Assembly (NCBI RefSeq): GCF_030384665.1
Contig: NC_083673.1
Location: 372,001-436,000, forward strand
DNA length: 64,000 nucleotides
DNA from: Lodderomyces elongisporus
Lineage: Eukaryota > Ascomycota > Pichiomycetes > Serinales > Debaryomycetaceae
Reading direction: 5' to 3'
Below, piece after piece: positions 51,801-61,663 of this stretch (positions are counted from its first letter, which is position 1; each line of letters opens with the position of its first letter). Under the pieces are notes generated by a model. The model saw nothing but the letters and a program-made list of their open reading frames with translations, was not told the DNA's origin and made no database searches. Made by a program: the position numbers and the translations under genes.

Positions 51801-52846
51801 ACCACTCCAATAATAATTTTCTTTAGCTTTTCGACTGGCTCGTCAAACACTGATTGTCGTTGCACAACAATAATGTCCCATAACAAGTTATTTATGTAGA
51901 TTTGAGTATATCCGATGGCAACACTAAAACCTGCAAATGCTTTGACATTGGTGGCTACCCCTGATGGTGATTCGATAGCTGTCTTTATCGAGTCGGATGC
52001 ATTTATGCTATACGGCACCCCCGGCTGGATCAAGGTTGCTTCCGAGGGAAAGACTATTTCAAATCCAATTGCTGGATTTGTTGATTGATCTATATTTGTG
52101 TCCAGGTTTTCGACAATTAACCCATCGACGATGGTGCCAAATATGGGTTTGACTGCTATTGTTGAGTAGTCCTCGGTTGAAACATTCAATGCTTCTTGAA
52201 TAGTAGCAGCCGAAGCTACAACTGACAAGTAGCCTGCAACATATGGTTGGTTAATAAGAATCGAGGAGTTTGCATAGACGGGTAATGTGACCCCCATAAA
52301 GTATGGGCTGTTGACATCTGTTTTTGAAATGTTGGCCAAGGGTCCAGTAAAGTAAAATTCTGAGCTGTTGGTGTTTAGTAATGGTGCTGGAATAGAGGCG
52401 TTAGCCTTTAAAGGAAATAGCAGGTCTGCAGTGTCTGTCGATACGGTTGTGATATTGTTGTATGATGATGCCATAACCTCTAGATCCAAGTTGTATAATC
52501 TAGCAGCAGCAAATGTTTCAGTTGATGTCATAAATTGTTCCAAAGTTTCTTGAGCGTCAACAAATACATCTCTTGAGTTGTTGCCTGCTCTATACTGTGA
52601 AAGCGGAGTAGTTATTGAGTCGATTGATGCCAATGAGCCCACTTGGTATGCAACATACGCAACAGCTTGTTGAACTTGAGCAGTCTTTAGTTGTGAGATG
52701 ACGTATAATCTTTCCCCACGAAGGTTGGTCAAGTTATCACTAAAGTACAGGCCTGTAACAATACCCAATATTAACAAGGAAAGAAGCGATGCAAAGCAGA
52801 CTAGCACAATCAACTGCGGTCGGATGCCGACTTTTAACCTTCTCAT
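48827..52846 (-). CDS. SLN1: Hybrid histidine kinase osmosensor Sln1
   Basis: A 1,339-aa membrane sensor at the head of the HOG pathway phosphorelay (Sln1-Ypd1-Ssk1/Skn7). Order: transmembrane helix 1 (about 11-33), an extracellular sensor domain (about 34-340), helix 2 (about 345-368), a HAMP/linker region, and a coiled coil (about 480-520). HisKA follows with ANISHELRTPLNGILG and phospho-acceptor His533. The HATPase domain (G1 box DTGPGIEP about 940 and G2 GGTGLGLS about 966) is interrupted by a long Ser/Gln-rich insert of about 250 residues. The receiver domain has the phospho-Asp1247 in FMDIQMPIMDG. The layout matches Sln1, not Nik1 or Chk1. A Gln-x-Gln repeat in the insert uses five CTG codons, read as Ser in this clade. 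The first ATG is used. Confidence 0.95.
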   Translation of the reverse strand: MRRLKVGIRPQLIVLVCFASLLSLLILGIVTGLYFSDNLTNLRGERLYVISQLKTAQVQQAVAYVAYQVGSLASIDSITTPLSQYRAGNNSRDVFVDAQETLEQFMTSTETFAAARLYNLDLEVMASSYNNITTVSTDTADLLFPLKANASIPAPLLNTNSSEFYFTGPLANISKTDVNSPYFMGVTLPVYANSSILINQPYVAGYLSVVASAATIQEALNVSTEDYSTIAVKPIFGTIVDGLIVENLDTNIDQSTNPAIGFEIVFPSEATLIQPGVPYSINASDSIKTAIESPSGVATNVKAFAGFSVAIGYTQIYINNLLWDIIVVQRQSVFDEPVEKLKKIIIGVVIGIGAFMCLITFPLAVWFIRPITKLKESTEAITGYKKEKGFFSNKWSNRNTSSSGNNDPDDHHNDHHNDRHRNNKGIKNTNGEGAAMDEKFGGHESVLSSTGGESVQYSTGIKLPMRIVPSKKIFKDELTELSEAFNIMTDELDKQYTHLEDRVKLRTKELEASKLEAEAANEAKTVFIANISHELRTPLNGILGMTSIAMEEKDHSKIQDSLKLIQRSGELLLHILTELLTYSKNTLNRSKLEKSDFQILEIVYQIRSIFNKSAQDQGVNFKMYVKPNALRKLILFGDSNRIIQIIMNLVSNSLKFTPIDGNVDVVFKLLGEYDAATSKACDYEKVCLFNNPKYPPPPNTSRQLLHPEQLQQLQQLQQLQQLQQLQQGKPHKRLNSVSSRISRTSQATQGKRQLRTFRDSKTPGMVNPLTGVADGDEDNISLVTMSTSQYEDALFEQQFLSNSKSLPKAPSNVEYKNNSTEECDEGSKDENSVNQAQGVIRNDSDITKISSLASKESIVATQSKGATEFEGTTPTIEPKTQTRHYVMPKEKDYKSYPTLDKKELRDSTDKTFVNGRVSYPIRPLYLPRSWVLQISVTDTGPGIEPALQDKVFEPFVQGDQTLSRSYGGTGLGLSICRQLAKMMNGTLTLKSTIGQGSTFTLTIPLPQTGEIAIPADELAEMCQDEFNPDFELNNKAVIEEIQEEEGDSKEGSSTRKIDNITSIGDGVATSSSSENGSSRHEQNITFKSTAHKIRPSLISHGSSPAIITTSTCSSTNSVTKTSSILNFEKSQAFSQGSTGTANVQSASGAGNVGAGPSEGYDNSLSSVSTPTHPPSVPVNSVMEDIFNLKILVAEDNHVNQEVIKRMLKLEGFNNLTMAANGAEAVEFVKNSLESESSKDQFDLIFMDIQMPIMDGITAVNIIRQNLKFTKPIIALTAFADDSNIKECYNAGMNGFLSKPIKRTNLRTMISKNYPILLKEVVVTPHSISSQRSSYFPNVT
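50671..50719. repeat. 9-bp repeat with CTG codons in SLN1
   Basis: Six units of CAA-CTG-CAA (minus strand; one unit has TTG) encode Gln-X-Gln. Five CTG codons (plus-strand CAG at 50672, 50681, 50690, 50699 and 50717) are in the SLN1 frame. Confidence 0.9.
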
Positions 52847-54628
52847 ACTGGATATATGATGTTATAGTACTGAAAATAGTAATTTGAAATAAAAAAAGAT
52901 TTATATGGGAACGAAACGAACTGAAAAGAAAGCAAAAAGAAAAATAAAAGACAGGACAATACGTCAATATCGCGACATCAATGTAGAATAAAGTAAAGAC
53001 AAAATGTGCTCAGTAGATGAACTGTGGCAGGCGGCGGAGTAAAGTAAAGTGAAGTGGAGTTAAGTGCTGGAATACAAGGGCGTGGTTCAACTCTATAAGT
53101 ATTCTAATAAAGAAGCAAGTGAAAATTTCTGAAAAAAAAAGCCCTTAGCTTGGTTATGATTTGGGTGTGTTGTAGTAATAGAAGTGGTTGAATCCAGTCC
53201 TTACTTTATGATTTTTCTTCTTCTTTTTTGGTTTTCTTTTTTTGTATTTGATGTTTAGGGATGTTATGTAGCGCGTGGTATGATTAAGTAGTGGGACCAA
53301 AAAAAGAAAAAAAAAATTTGAAACAAAAAAGATTATTGCAGAATAAGTAATACACAGGGTTCGCAACAAAACACGACACGCAAAAGATGGTGAATGAATT
53401 CAACGTTGAAGTAACTTGGTTCTTCTTATTTGAAAATAGAAAAAAAAAAGACAATGGAAAAGAAGAAAGTGGAAAGAATAACTGGAAGAAGAAAATGAAG
53501 ACAACAAATAATGTATGTTTTCAGGAGGTTTGTTTCCATCATGGGAATATTCTCCTTTGCAAATTGTTGTCGTTGTTGTTGGTTTGTAACAAAATTATGT
53601 ATATACGCTGTTTGTTATGTATGGAGTTACTATAACTTTTTTTTCTTAGCAGAGACGCTACAGTTACACAAACCCAACTCAGTTTGTGTATTTGTGTATG
53701 TATGTGTGGATGCAAATATTTACTTATTTTTTAGAATTTTTTTCTTTTTTCTTCTTCTCTTTTTGGCGTCAGGTGGGAAGCCCAAGTTTTAAGATTAGAT
53801 GTTTCTCTTATTATTTTTCTTTTTCTTTTGTAATGTTGTAGGCTACACAAATGGTGGCTGTATTACAAGTGACTGTTTCTGAAATAAGTGGACGATGATA
53901 AGGTAGGTGTACTATCTTAGCTATCTTATTTTTTTTTTTTGTTTTCAAACAGAAGCTAATAAGTACGTAGAGGTAGACAAAAAAAAAGAAGACAGTGTGT
54001 ACATATGACGTAATGGAGGAAAGGAGAGAGAGAGAGAGAGAGAGAGAGTTGAGGCTTACTTCAATTTCTTTCTGTCTTCTATTTTTATATTTTTATTTTT
54101 TTTAATTTTTATTTTAAGAGAAATGGAAAATGAGAAAGTGAAGCCATCGGCTGCCAAAGATACATTTAAGAGTCTTTGCAATTTCGCATATAATAGGCAC
54201 GTGACATTAATTACAATTCCGATCTTGTCTTCATCCTTTGTTTTATCTGCTTATTTATTTTTATTAATTGTACAAATAATTAAAATGTCAGTATGATGAT
54301 GATGATGATGAAGATGATGATGATGTCGTTACATAGCATAGACCATCACATGTGGTTATATCTATAATTCTTGATTACAACTCAAACTAGATATAAGAGT
54401 CTTAATTTTTTTTTTTTACTATTTTTTCTTCGTTTCAACATCTTATTGGCTCAAGTAATTGCCAAGAAGACCAAACTTTTTTTAAATTATTATAACGAAA
54501 CAGCAAGGAGAAGAGAGTATTTTTACCAATCCCCACCCACCCCTTCCACCCCCTTCACCCCCGCACCCCGAAGAAGCAAAATTAAAAAAAATTACATATA
54601 AGCAGTAACAACGAGAATTGCACAGATT
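52847..54628. other. Long intergenic region between SLN1 and the MFS cluster
   Basis: This 1.78-kb spacer contains GTAAAGT-type direct repeats (53039-53065), a (GA)n run (54023-54048), a (GAT)n run (54292-54325) and a CACGTG at 54198-54203. A short stretch rich in CCCCACC lies near 54530-54565. No gene is seen; it should hold the SLN1 promoter. Confidence 0.5.
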
Positions 54629-56260
54629 TCATACTTTGACGTTAAGTTTGAGTCCAACAATAGCGGTTCTACTGAAATACCAAAACACAGTGCCACTAAG
54701 AGCCAACACTCCAACAAATACCATGAAATAATTATACTCCTGTTGCGAACCATCTCCAATGATAGCAGCAGCAATGGGGATCCCAAACAAATTGCCGATT
54801 GCCATCAAACATGTCACAATCCCGTATTTCTTGCCCAACTCATTCACAGGAGTGATTTGAAATAAACAAGTTGGCAAAAGACTCAAGATGGAACCAGAAC
54901 AGAAACCACCTAAGCCTGCAAACGTCCAAAGCACACCTTGACTCTTAGGACCAAATGGCAATAATAGGACCAATATCAATAACATGTACCCAATGTTCAT
55001 TAGTAAATTGATATTGAACATCCCGTAATGATCACCAATGTACCCCGGTATAAACCTCCCAAATATACCAGTAGCATTCCATACAACAAGTAACAAGTAC
55101 GAAGTTGATTCACTAGCACCCTGTGCAATAGAGTAACTGGCAAAGTACGTGAGCAACAATACCAACGACAACTCTGCAAAAAAACTACCAACAATTAAGA
55201 ATAAGAATCTATAATCTCCAATTCTAAGCATCTTCTTTAAACAATTGATTAATTTTTCGGTTTTCGATTCTCGTTGCAGACTAGCAATCCGACCATGTCC
55301 TTGACCATGTCTTTGACCACGCACGTACTGATCATCCCCCTCCTCCCTCTCCTCCTCTGCTTCTCCTTCATCGTCTTTACTGCCTTTTACTTTACCAACC
55401 TTTCTAAATCTTTCCTTAACCAATAATATTGATCCAACCATACACGTAATGCAAATGAATGCCAATACCCTCACTGCCCAAACGTACCCAATCTTAACAT
55501 ACAACGACCTTAACATCAATGGAAACACCATTGCACCCAATGATCCACCACACGTGGCCAACCCTGTGTTGATACCTCTATTTCGCTCAAACCAATGGCT
55601 AACAACTCCAATTAAAGGACCCATACCTAACCCGTTTCCCACACCCAAGCTAAAAAAACTCAATATAAAATGCCATATTTCAACACTACTTGCAGCACCC
55701 ATCAAACCAGCAAATATTAAGAGTGTGGACGCAACGAGAAGCCACATAGGACCACGACGATCAAAAATAGGGCCAGAAATGAGTCCACCTGCATATGTTA
55801 GTGACAAATAAACAGCAAAAATCCAACTTATATTAAGCTCCAGGAGCGAAGAAAGCTGGTTTCGACTGATGTAGGTTTGAAGGGCACCAATACTGTTTAG
55901 CAAACCCAAATTGACAATTAGGCCCAAAAATGAGCCGAGTGTAACCGAATAGGCTCGTAATCCTCCATCAGGGTATGACAAATGATCATGAGACGTTTGA
56001 GATGCCAAGCTATCATCCGACGAGGAATGGGATGCTGATGCAGATACAGGAGAAGAAGAAGTTGATGACGATGATGATGATGATGATGATGAAGAAGAAG
56101 ATGATGAGGGCTCGTTGATGGTATAGGTAGTGCTATATATGTCATTGCGACCTACCAGTGGTATATCATCCTGTGTATTTGTAAAAGCGCGATTACGCTG
56201 GTGCGGATATGTCTGTAACTCAATCTCTTCACCAGTTGAAGTCTTGACTAATGTTGACAT
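54629..56260 (-). CDS. MFS monocarboxylate-permease-like transporter (MCH family), copy 1
   Basis: A 543-aa, 12-span major facilitator of the fungal monocarboxylate-permease-homologue type (Mch/ESBP6-like). A cytosolic N-terminus of about 105 residues contains a Ser run, then DGGLRAYSVTLGSFLGLIVN begins helix 1. Family landmarks include NSIGALQTYISRNQL, GLISGPIFDRRGP between helices 2 and 3, GVGNGLGMGPLIG, and RNRGINTGLATCGGSLGA. The charged central loop (about 285-330) precedes helices 7-12. Mch proteins in S. cerevisiae do not carry classical monocarboxylates; Mch5 takes up riboflavin, so the substrate here is open. It is a close paralogue of the next gene upstream, with long identical blocks. 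Confidence 0.85.
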   Translation of the reverse strand: MSTLVKTSTGEEIELQTYPHQRNRAFTNTQDDIPLVGRNDIYSTTYTINEPSSSSSSSSSSSSSSSTSSSPVSASASHSSSDDSLASQTSHDHLSYPDGGLRAYSVTLGSFLGLIVNLGLLNSIGALQTYISRNQLSSLLELNISWIFAVYLSLTYAGGLISGPIFDRRGPMWLLVASTLLIFAGLMGAASSVEIWHFILSFFSLGVGNGLGMGPLIGVVSHWFERNRGINTGLATCGGSLGAMVFPLMLRSLYVKIGYVWAVRVLAFICITCMVGSILLVKERFRKVGKVKGSKDDEGEAEEEREEGDDQYVRGQRHGQGHGRIASLQRESKTEKLINCLKKMLRIGDYRFLFLIVGSFFAELSLVLLLTYFASYSIAQGASESTSYLLLVVWNATGIFGRFIPGYIGDHYGMFNINLLMNIGYMLLILVLLLPFGPKSQGVLWTFAGLGGFCSGSILSLLPTCLFQITPVNELGKKYGIVTCLMAIGNLFGIPIAAAIIGDGSQQEYNYFMVFVGVLALSGTVFWYFSRTAIVGLKLNVKV

Positions 56261-56884
56261 TTAATTTACACCTTGACTTCTGGTATATATTTCAAATATT
56301 CGAATGATGGGTTGATGATACAAAATTAACGATTAAAAGAATAGAAGGATAAATATGTCAAAAGTATTGATGTCTGATTCTTTGTTTCCCCTTTATTCTC
56401 CTTTTTGTATTTGCCAGTTTTTTTTTTTTTTTACTACATCTGCTCTAAATGATATTGGCTGAAAATTTCGTAATAAATTTGTATCACATCACAACCTTTT
56501 AAGCGAAAGAGCATCAAATTTATTGTGGGGAAGATGATACACCAACGGGTCGCGAACTCCGATGCGGCGCTAAACAATTCCATTTATTATTATTATCTTC
56601 TTGTTTTCATTTTTTGGTGATGCAGGTTCTAAAGCAACTTGTTCATACCAAGTATAAATACATATATGGAAGATCAAACCAAGCAGTTAAAACAAGACAA
56701 AAAAATGAAATAGAGAACAAGAAAAGAACCTGGAAAGGAGAAAAATAAAGAACTAACAAAAAACTGATAGTTAAAATTCAATAAAATTAATAAAGAATAA
56801 GACAAAATTAAACAAAATTTCTCAACGTATTTGAACCTTTAATCCATGCCTTAGCATAGTGTCTACTTTAAAGTTTACAAGCCT
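56261..56884. promoter_or_regulatory. Intergenic region between the two MCH-like genes
   Basis: This 624-bp region has a T run (56418-56433), A-rich DNA near the 3' end of the upstream gene, and a higher-GC patch at 56546-56570. That patch contains CGG(N10)CCG and a further CGG, a possible zinc-cluster regulator site about 290 bp upstream of the copy 1 ATG. Confidence 0.45.
56546..56561. promoter_or_regulatory. CGG(N10)CCG inverted half-sites
   Basis: CGG at 56546-56548 and CCG at 56559-56561 with a 10-bp spacer, followed by another CGG at 56565-56567. The layout fits dimeric Zn2Cys6 factors. It stands out from AT-rich surroundings but is not proof of binding. Confidence 0.35.
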
Positions 56885-58399
56885 CTATACTTTGACATTT
56901 AATCTAAAGCCTGCAATCTCAACTCTACTACAATACCAGAAAAACGTGCCCAAAAATTGCAACACACCAACCAAGATAATATAGTTGTTATATTGTTTTT
57001 GCGTACCGTCTTTGATAACCGCTGCAGCAATTGGAACTCCAAATAGATTGGCCAATGCAAGCAAACTATTGAGAATTCCGTATTTCTTGCCAATTTCATT
57101 AACCGGCGTGATTTGAGATAAACACGCTGGGAGCAAGCTCAAGACAGACCCGGAGCTGTAGCCACCTAGGACAGCAAATGCCCATATGACACCATGGCTC
57201 ATGTGGCCAAATGGAAGCAATAGCACCAATATTGTCAATGTAAAGCAAATAAGCATGAGAACGTTAATGTTGAAGCGTCCATAGATATCACTAATATGCC
57301 CCGGAACTAATCGCCCAAGAATACCAACTGCGTTCCAAACTGTAAGAAGTAAATATGACGTTGACTCTGTCATACCCTGAGCAATTGCATAACTAGCAAA
57401 ATAAGTCACAAGTAAAACCACTGATAATTCTGCAAAGAAGCTTCCTAATATGACATATATGTATTTTGCATCTTGCTTGGTAAACACATCCTTTAAAGTT
57501 TGCACAATAATCTGATGGCGTGTTTTACCCTCTGGATCAATAAAAGTGTCGTCTCCTGACTCATTTGTTGCACTATTTCCATTTTGACGTTCCTTTCTAA
57601 ATCTCTCCTTTACTAATAATATCGAGGCAATCATGCACCCCAAACATACGAATGCCAAGACTCTTACCGCCCACACATACCCTACTCGTACATACAACGA
57701 CCTTAACATCAAGGGAAATATCAAACCGCCAACTGATCCACCACAGGTTGCAAATGCGGTAGTTACACCTCGTCTCTTATCAAACCAGTGACTAATGACG
57801 CCAACCAATGGAGTCATGCCCAACCCATTACCAATTCCCATACTAATGAAACTCAAGATAAAATGCCATATTTCAAAACTATTAGCTGCACCCATGAGTC
57901 CCAAAAAGATGAATGCGGAAGATGCAACAAGAAGCCACAAGGGACCATACTTGTCAAATATAGGACCAGTCACCAAACCACCTGCATAGGCAATGGACAA
58001 AAATACACCAAATATCCAACTGATGTTGACTTCCAGCAATGCTTTCAATTGGTTTCGACTAATGTATGTTTGTAAAGCACCAATGCTGTTTATCAAGCCT
58101 AAGTTGACAATAAGACCTAAGAAGGATCCAAGAGTAACCGAATAAGCTTTCCAACCACCATCCGGGTAAGACTTTTCCTCTGAGGATGGGATCGAGAATG
58201 TTGTTGACAACCCTGAGGTTTCTTGAACCAATGGGTTTAATGACAAAGTTTCCACTGCAATGGATTGAGAAGCTGGTAACGATTGTATAGCTTGCATAGG
58301 TGCCTTGTTTCGGGAATGAACATGATTATCAAGTTCGATCGTCTCTTGCATCTGGAGAGAGGAGTTGATAATAGTGGTTGTTGTGGTGGTTTGGACCAT
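56885..58399 (-). CDS. MFS monocarboxylate-permease-like transporter (MCH family), copy 2
   Basis: A 504-aa paralogue of the neighbouring MFS gene. The membrane part begins at SYPDGGWKAYSVTLGSFLG (about 75-93) and keeps the same landmarks: NSIGALQTYISRNQL, GLVTGPIFDKYGP, GIGNGLGMTPLVGVISHWFD and RRGVTTAFATCGGS. The N-terminal cytosolic region is shorter and unrelated (Thr/Gln-rich), and the central loop is shorter than in copy 1. The two genes are in tandem in the same direction, so they arose by local duplication. Substrate unknown; a plasma-membrane or vacuolar carrier of small acids or riboflavin-like compounds is possible. Confidence 0.85.
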   Translation of the reverse strand: MVQTTTTTTIINSSLQMQETIELDNHVHSRNKAPMQAIQSLPASQSIAVETLSLNPLVQETSGLSTTFSIPSSEEKSYPDGGWKAYSVTLGSFLGLIVNLGLINSIGALQTYISRNQLKALLEVNISWIFGVFLSIAYAGGLVTGPIFDKYGPLWLLVASSAFIFLGLMGAANSFEIWHFILSFISMGIGNGLGMTPLVGVISHWFDKRRGVTTAFATCGGSVGGLIFPLMLRSLYVRVGYVWAVRVLAFVCLGCMIASILLVKERFRKERQNGNSATNESGDDTFIDPEGKTRHQIIVQTLKDVFTKQDAKYIYVILGSFFAELSVVLLVTYFASYAIAQGMTESTSYLLLTVWNAVGILGRLVPGHISDIYGRFNINVLMLICFTLTILVLLLPFGHMSHGVIWAFAVLGGYSSGSVLSLLPACLSQITPVNEIGKKYGILNSLLALANLFGVPIAAAVIKDGTQKQYNNYIILVGVLQFLGTFFWYCSRVEIAGFRLNVKV

Positions 58400-59791
58400 T
58401 TAATAAAAGTTCTCCTAGCGAATATTAAAAAGTATGAAAAAAATGCACCTTTTGGATCTTAATCAGAACATTTATGAATCATGGGAGAAAGAAAACAACC
58501 AAAACAAAATCAAAATCAAAATCAAGACAAATACAAATAAACAAAAAAAAAGAATCCCCCAAAGGTAGTTAACAACAGTTTAAGTGTTATTAGTTTGCAT
58601 TATCTAGAGTTTTGAAAATCACATAAATATTGTTTTGATGATAAGAAATATACCATGATAATCTCGTTATCAAAACACGGAGAATAATCTCCATGTTACT
58701 AGTATTGTTTTTATACAACCGCTTTTCGCGTATTTTGTTTTGCGACAATGCCAAAAGACGATTGCCAGGACAGAAAATTGACGAAAAAAACACAGGCAAA
58801 CAGAAAAACAAGTAGTAAAAAGTAGCTTTGAATTCATTTTTACTGTTATATTCATCTTGTTTTTCTATTCTTTATTATCTATTGATTCATTGATTCATTG
58901 ATTCATTGATTCATTGATTTTCTCATAACTTAAAAAAATTTGCTTGGTGTGGAGTAAAAATTGTGAACAAGCTAAGTTTTGATTGAGCTGAGCTCTGAGC
59001 TTCCATTTCACTTTCAATTGAATATATAATAGAGGTCAAGCAAAAAGTGAAGAAAAAGATATGTAACTATATATACTTTGACCCACTTTGTGTTTTGATT
59101 TTTTTCATCCTCTTTTTATTAACCTTTACTTTCATTACTTTGCACAAACAAGAACAATATAAATAGATGGTCGTGGTAAAAGTTGATGAGTTTGAATTGG
59201 GTTGCTAGGTAAGGAAATTACACTTGTTTGCAACACTTGTTTGCAACAGTTGTTCGAGCTGGATTGTGTTTCATTTTTTTTTTAAAAGAGGATGTATTTT
59301 ACCAATGGCGGTGGCAACATTCGTGGTGCACTGGTTGGTGCAATTACTTATGCTCTTGATAATGAAATTTGTAGCAATTTAACATTTCTGTAGTTGAACT
59401 TATCCGTATAGATAAAGAACGGAATTTTTTGGATCGACAAGGAGACAAAAGGTAGCAAATTTGCCTAAACACCGGAAATCGAGAGAGGAGAGAATGCACG
59501 GGCTTTGCTCCGAATTCGATTATATCGCCGTTTGTTCGTAAACCCGTATGTACGGGGAAAGCAGACGCACTTAATTGTGGCTGCGAGATAAGTTGAAGTA
59601 GATGGCTGTACGGCACGAAATGTATACTGAAATCTATCTTAGCCATCGAGTTAGAATATATATACATAAATATGTATATTCCTTGAGGTTTTACTTCAAA
59701 TACATTGATGACACGAATAAGTTCAACTTAAGACTAGTTGATTGTTGAAAGAACAATTTGCTTTCTTGCTAAAAAAGAAATATAAAATTTT
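58400..59791. promoter_or_regulatory. Divergent intergenic region between MFS families
   Basis: This 1.39-kb region lies between the MCH-like copy 2 and the YCR023C-like gene. It has an 8-bp ATTGATTC tandem repeat (58881-58919), two TTGTTTGCAACACTTG-like copies near 59223-59246, and a higher-GC patch (about 59460-59600). A minus-strand frame at 59344-59667 is open for 107 codons but shows no domain. Both promoters must lie here. Confidence 0.5.
58881..58919. repeat. Tandem ATTGATTC repeat
   Basis: Nearly five copies of the 8-bp unit ATTGATTC, the last one imperfect, in an AT-rich intergenic region. Confidence 0.9.
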
Positions 59792-61663
59792 ATGGAAATT
59801 ACTGCGTTGAATTTGGAAACTGAGGAGTTGTTGGATTCCTCATCTAGGGAGATTTACCAAGCATTACTTGAAGAGGCAGAAGAGCAGCGGGAAAGTAACT
59901 TGGAAAGTTTAAGAGAATTGGCAGAAGAAGAAGAAGAAGAAGAAGAAGAAGAAGAAGAAGAAGAAGAAGAAGAAGAAAATTTGGACAATGTTGAACGAGA
60001 AAATGAGAATGAAGACGAAGACATTTTGGCCTTGAAGCAAGATTTGGAACACCACAAGACATTGCCATTCTTGAAAAGACCTAGCATTTGGCAAATTCTA
60101 CTTATATTGGTCCTCGTTACTACATTCGTGTCCGCAGCTGAGCCTTTTAGACAGAATATACAGTTCCAGTTGGCATGCAATAGTGTTGAAGTGAATGGAC
60201 ATTGTAGTCCCGAACTCACACAGATTTTGATTGGAAGCTATAATCAAGCCTCAATGGTAGGTATGACTTTGATATCTTTGCTAGCCGTTTCAATGTTTGG
60301 ATATTCAGATATAATTGGAAGAAAACCGTTTTTGGTTTCGACACTTGCACTGTTTACTATGTCAAGAATGGTTGAATTTTACCTCATGACACACTATGAT
60401 ACATTTAAATTTGTGCCCATGATTGTCGCAGCCTACGTTTCAGCGATATCAGGGGGTTTTGTGATTATAGGCTCAATCATAAACGCCTACATAAGCGACG
60501 TATGTCCTATTGAAGGTAGAACGTATGCGTTAGCGTTGGGTACTGCCGGAAGCTATTTTGGACAAGCAGTGGGGCCATTACTTGGCGATTTCTTAGGCAA
60601 ATGGGCAAACTCGTGGAATGGTGTAAAGCCACTTCCCGGAGGCAACAAAATTAGTATCCAAGCAGCATCTGAAGTATCCAAAGTGGCCAACAGCGAGTTC
60701 TTGTTGTTAAAAGTCGAGCTTATCATCTTCATATTAGTGACATTATATCTGTTTTTGGTCCTCCCCGAGTCAAGAAGCATCAAGGCGAGATCAAAGTCAA
60801 GGCAAAAATCAGTATCTGAACAGCAAATGAGGGCCGAACTAGCAACGGCAATGAACAATATGACATCACAAAGCTACAAGTTAAAATTTAATTTAGTGGT
60901 TAGAAACGTTTTAAAAATTTTTGAACCGTTAACAGTCCTTTTGGTTCCTGCTGATGTTATAAGAAGTTCACAGAAACACAATGTTCGTCGTTTGAGATTC
61001 ATGGTCATTGTATTAACGACAACTTCAGTTCTTTATCAAACCTTGATGCTTTCGCTTGGACAGATCCTCTTGCAATATGGTATTTACAAATTTGATTGGG
61101 GTTCAGAAGGCATTTCAATATTGATAAGTACATTCTCAATGAGCAAGTGCTTTGCGTTAATGGTTGTATTACCATTCTATCAAAAGACTGTCCTCCAGTC
61201 GTGGTTTGGGTTAAAAGTGTTAAAAACGCAAATCGATTTGGTGGACATATACACTATGTTAACCGCTTTGATCACAGACTTGGTCGTGTTTCTTGCATTT
61301 TATTTCATGAAATCATCAATCGAAATGTACACATTGTGTGGTCTTTTTGCTATTGGTGGATTCTTTAGTCCCGTTTCCATTTCGGCTATCCTAAAGACAA
61401 TTACTAAAATCGGTCCGCTTTTTGCGGCAAATACTTTGCTTTTAAATATAGTATGCATCGTTTCTCCCATTGCAATCTTGGGGACCTACACGAGTTTAAT
61501 GAAGAAAAAAATCGCCGAAGATATTTTTCTAATTTTTGCCGCCTTGATTTTTGTCTTTGTTATTGCCATATTTTCGTGCAAGGTGGTTTTAAACTTGACT
61601 AGTGAAACTACGGATGAAACGGTTAATAAAAGAGAGCTGGATCTCTCTGAACCATTGAATTGA
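59792..61663 (+). CDS. MFS transporter similar to YCR023C, copy 1
   Basis: A 623-aa major facilitator related to the yeast vacuolar protein YCR023C, in the TetA-like/DHA drug-proton group. The N-terminus is cytosolic and acidic, with 18 consecutive GAA (Glu) codons (59924-59977). The membrane part starts near residue 100 (RPSIWQILLILVLVTTFVSA). The loop between helices 2 and 3 has GYSDIIGRKPFL, the MFS signature. Further marks are AISGGFVIIGSIINAYISDV, GTAGSYFGQAVGPLLG and LVLPESRS. A cytosolic loop sits mid-protein (about 325-385). Twelve spans are plausible. The next gene is a related paralogue. Substrate unknown. Confidence 0.85.
   Translation: MEITALNLETEELLDSSSREIYQALLEEAEEQRESNLESLRELAEEEEEEEEEEEEEEEEEENLDNVERENENEDEDILALKQDLEHHKTLPFLKRPSIWQILLILVLVTTFVSAAEPFRQNIQFQLACNSVEVNGHCSPELTQILIGSYNQASMVGMTLISLLAVSMFGYSDIIGRKPFLVSTLALFTMSRMVEFYLMTHYDTFKFVPMIVAAYVSAISGGFVIIGSIINAYISDVCPIEGRTYALALGTAGSYFGQAVGPLLGDFLGKWANSWNGVKPLPGGNKISIQAASEVSKVANSEFLLLKVELIIFILVTLYLFLVLPESRSIKARSKSRQKSVSEQQMRAELATAMNNMTSQSYKLKFNLVVRNVLKIFEPLTVLLVPADVIRSSQKHNVRRLRFMVIVLTTTSVLYQTLMLSLGQILLQYGIYKFDWGSEGISILISTFSMSKCFALMVVLPFYQKTVLQSWFGLKVLKTQIDLVDIYTMLTALITDLVVFLAFYFMKSSIEMYTLCGLFAIGGFFSPVSISAILKTITKIGPLFAANTLLLNIVCIVSPIAILGTYTSLMKKKIAEDIFLIFAALIFVFVIAIFSCKVVLNLTSETTDETVNKRELDLSEPLN
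59924..59977. repeat. Pure GAA (polyglutamate) trinucleotide tract
   Basis: Eighteen GAA codons in frame in the N-terminal cytosolic tail of the YCR023C-like transporter. Confidence 0.95.

Noticed and set aside
59305..59382. 25-codon hydrophobic mini-ORF upstream of the YCR023C-like gene
   Set aside because: Too short to judge; it lies about 485 bp before the main ATG and no conservation can be shown from one sequence.
59344..59667. 107-codon minus-strand ORF upstream of the YCR023C-like gene
   Set aside because: It lies in a slightly GC-richer promoter region and shows no domain, so an open frame by chance is more likely.
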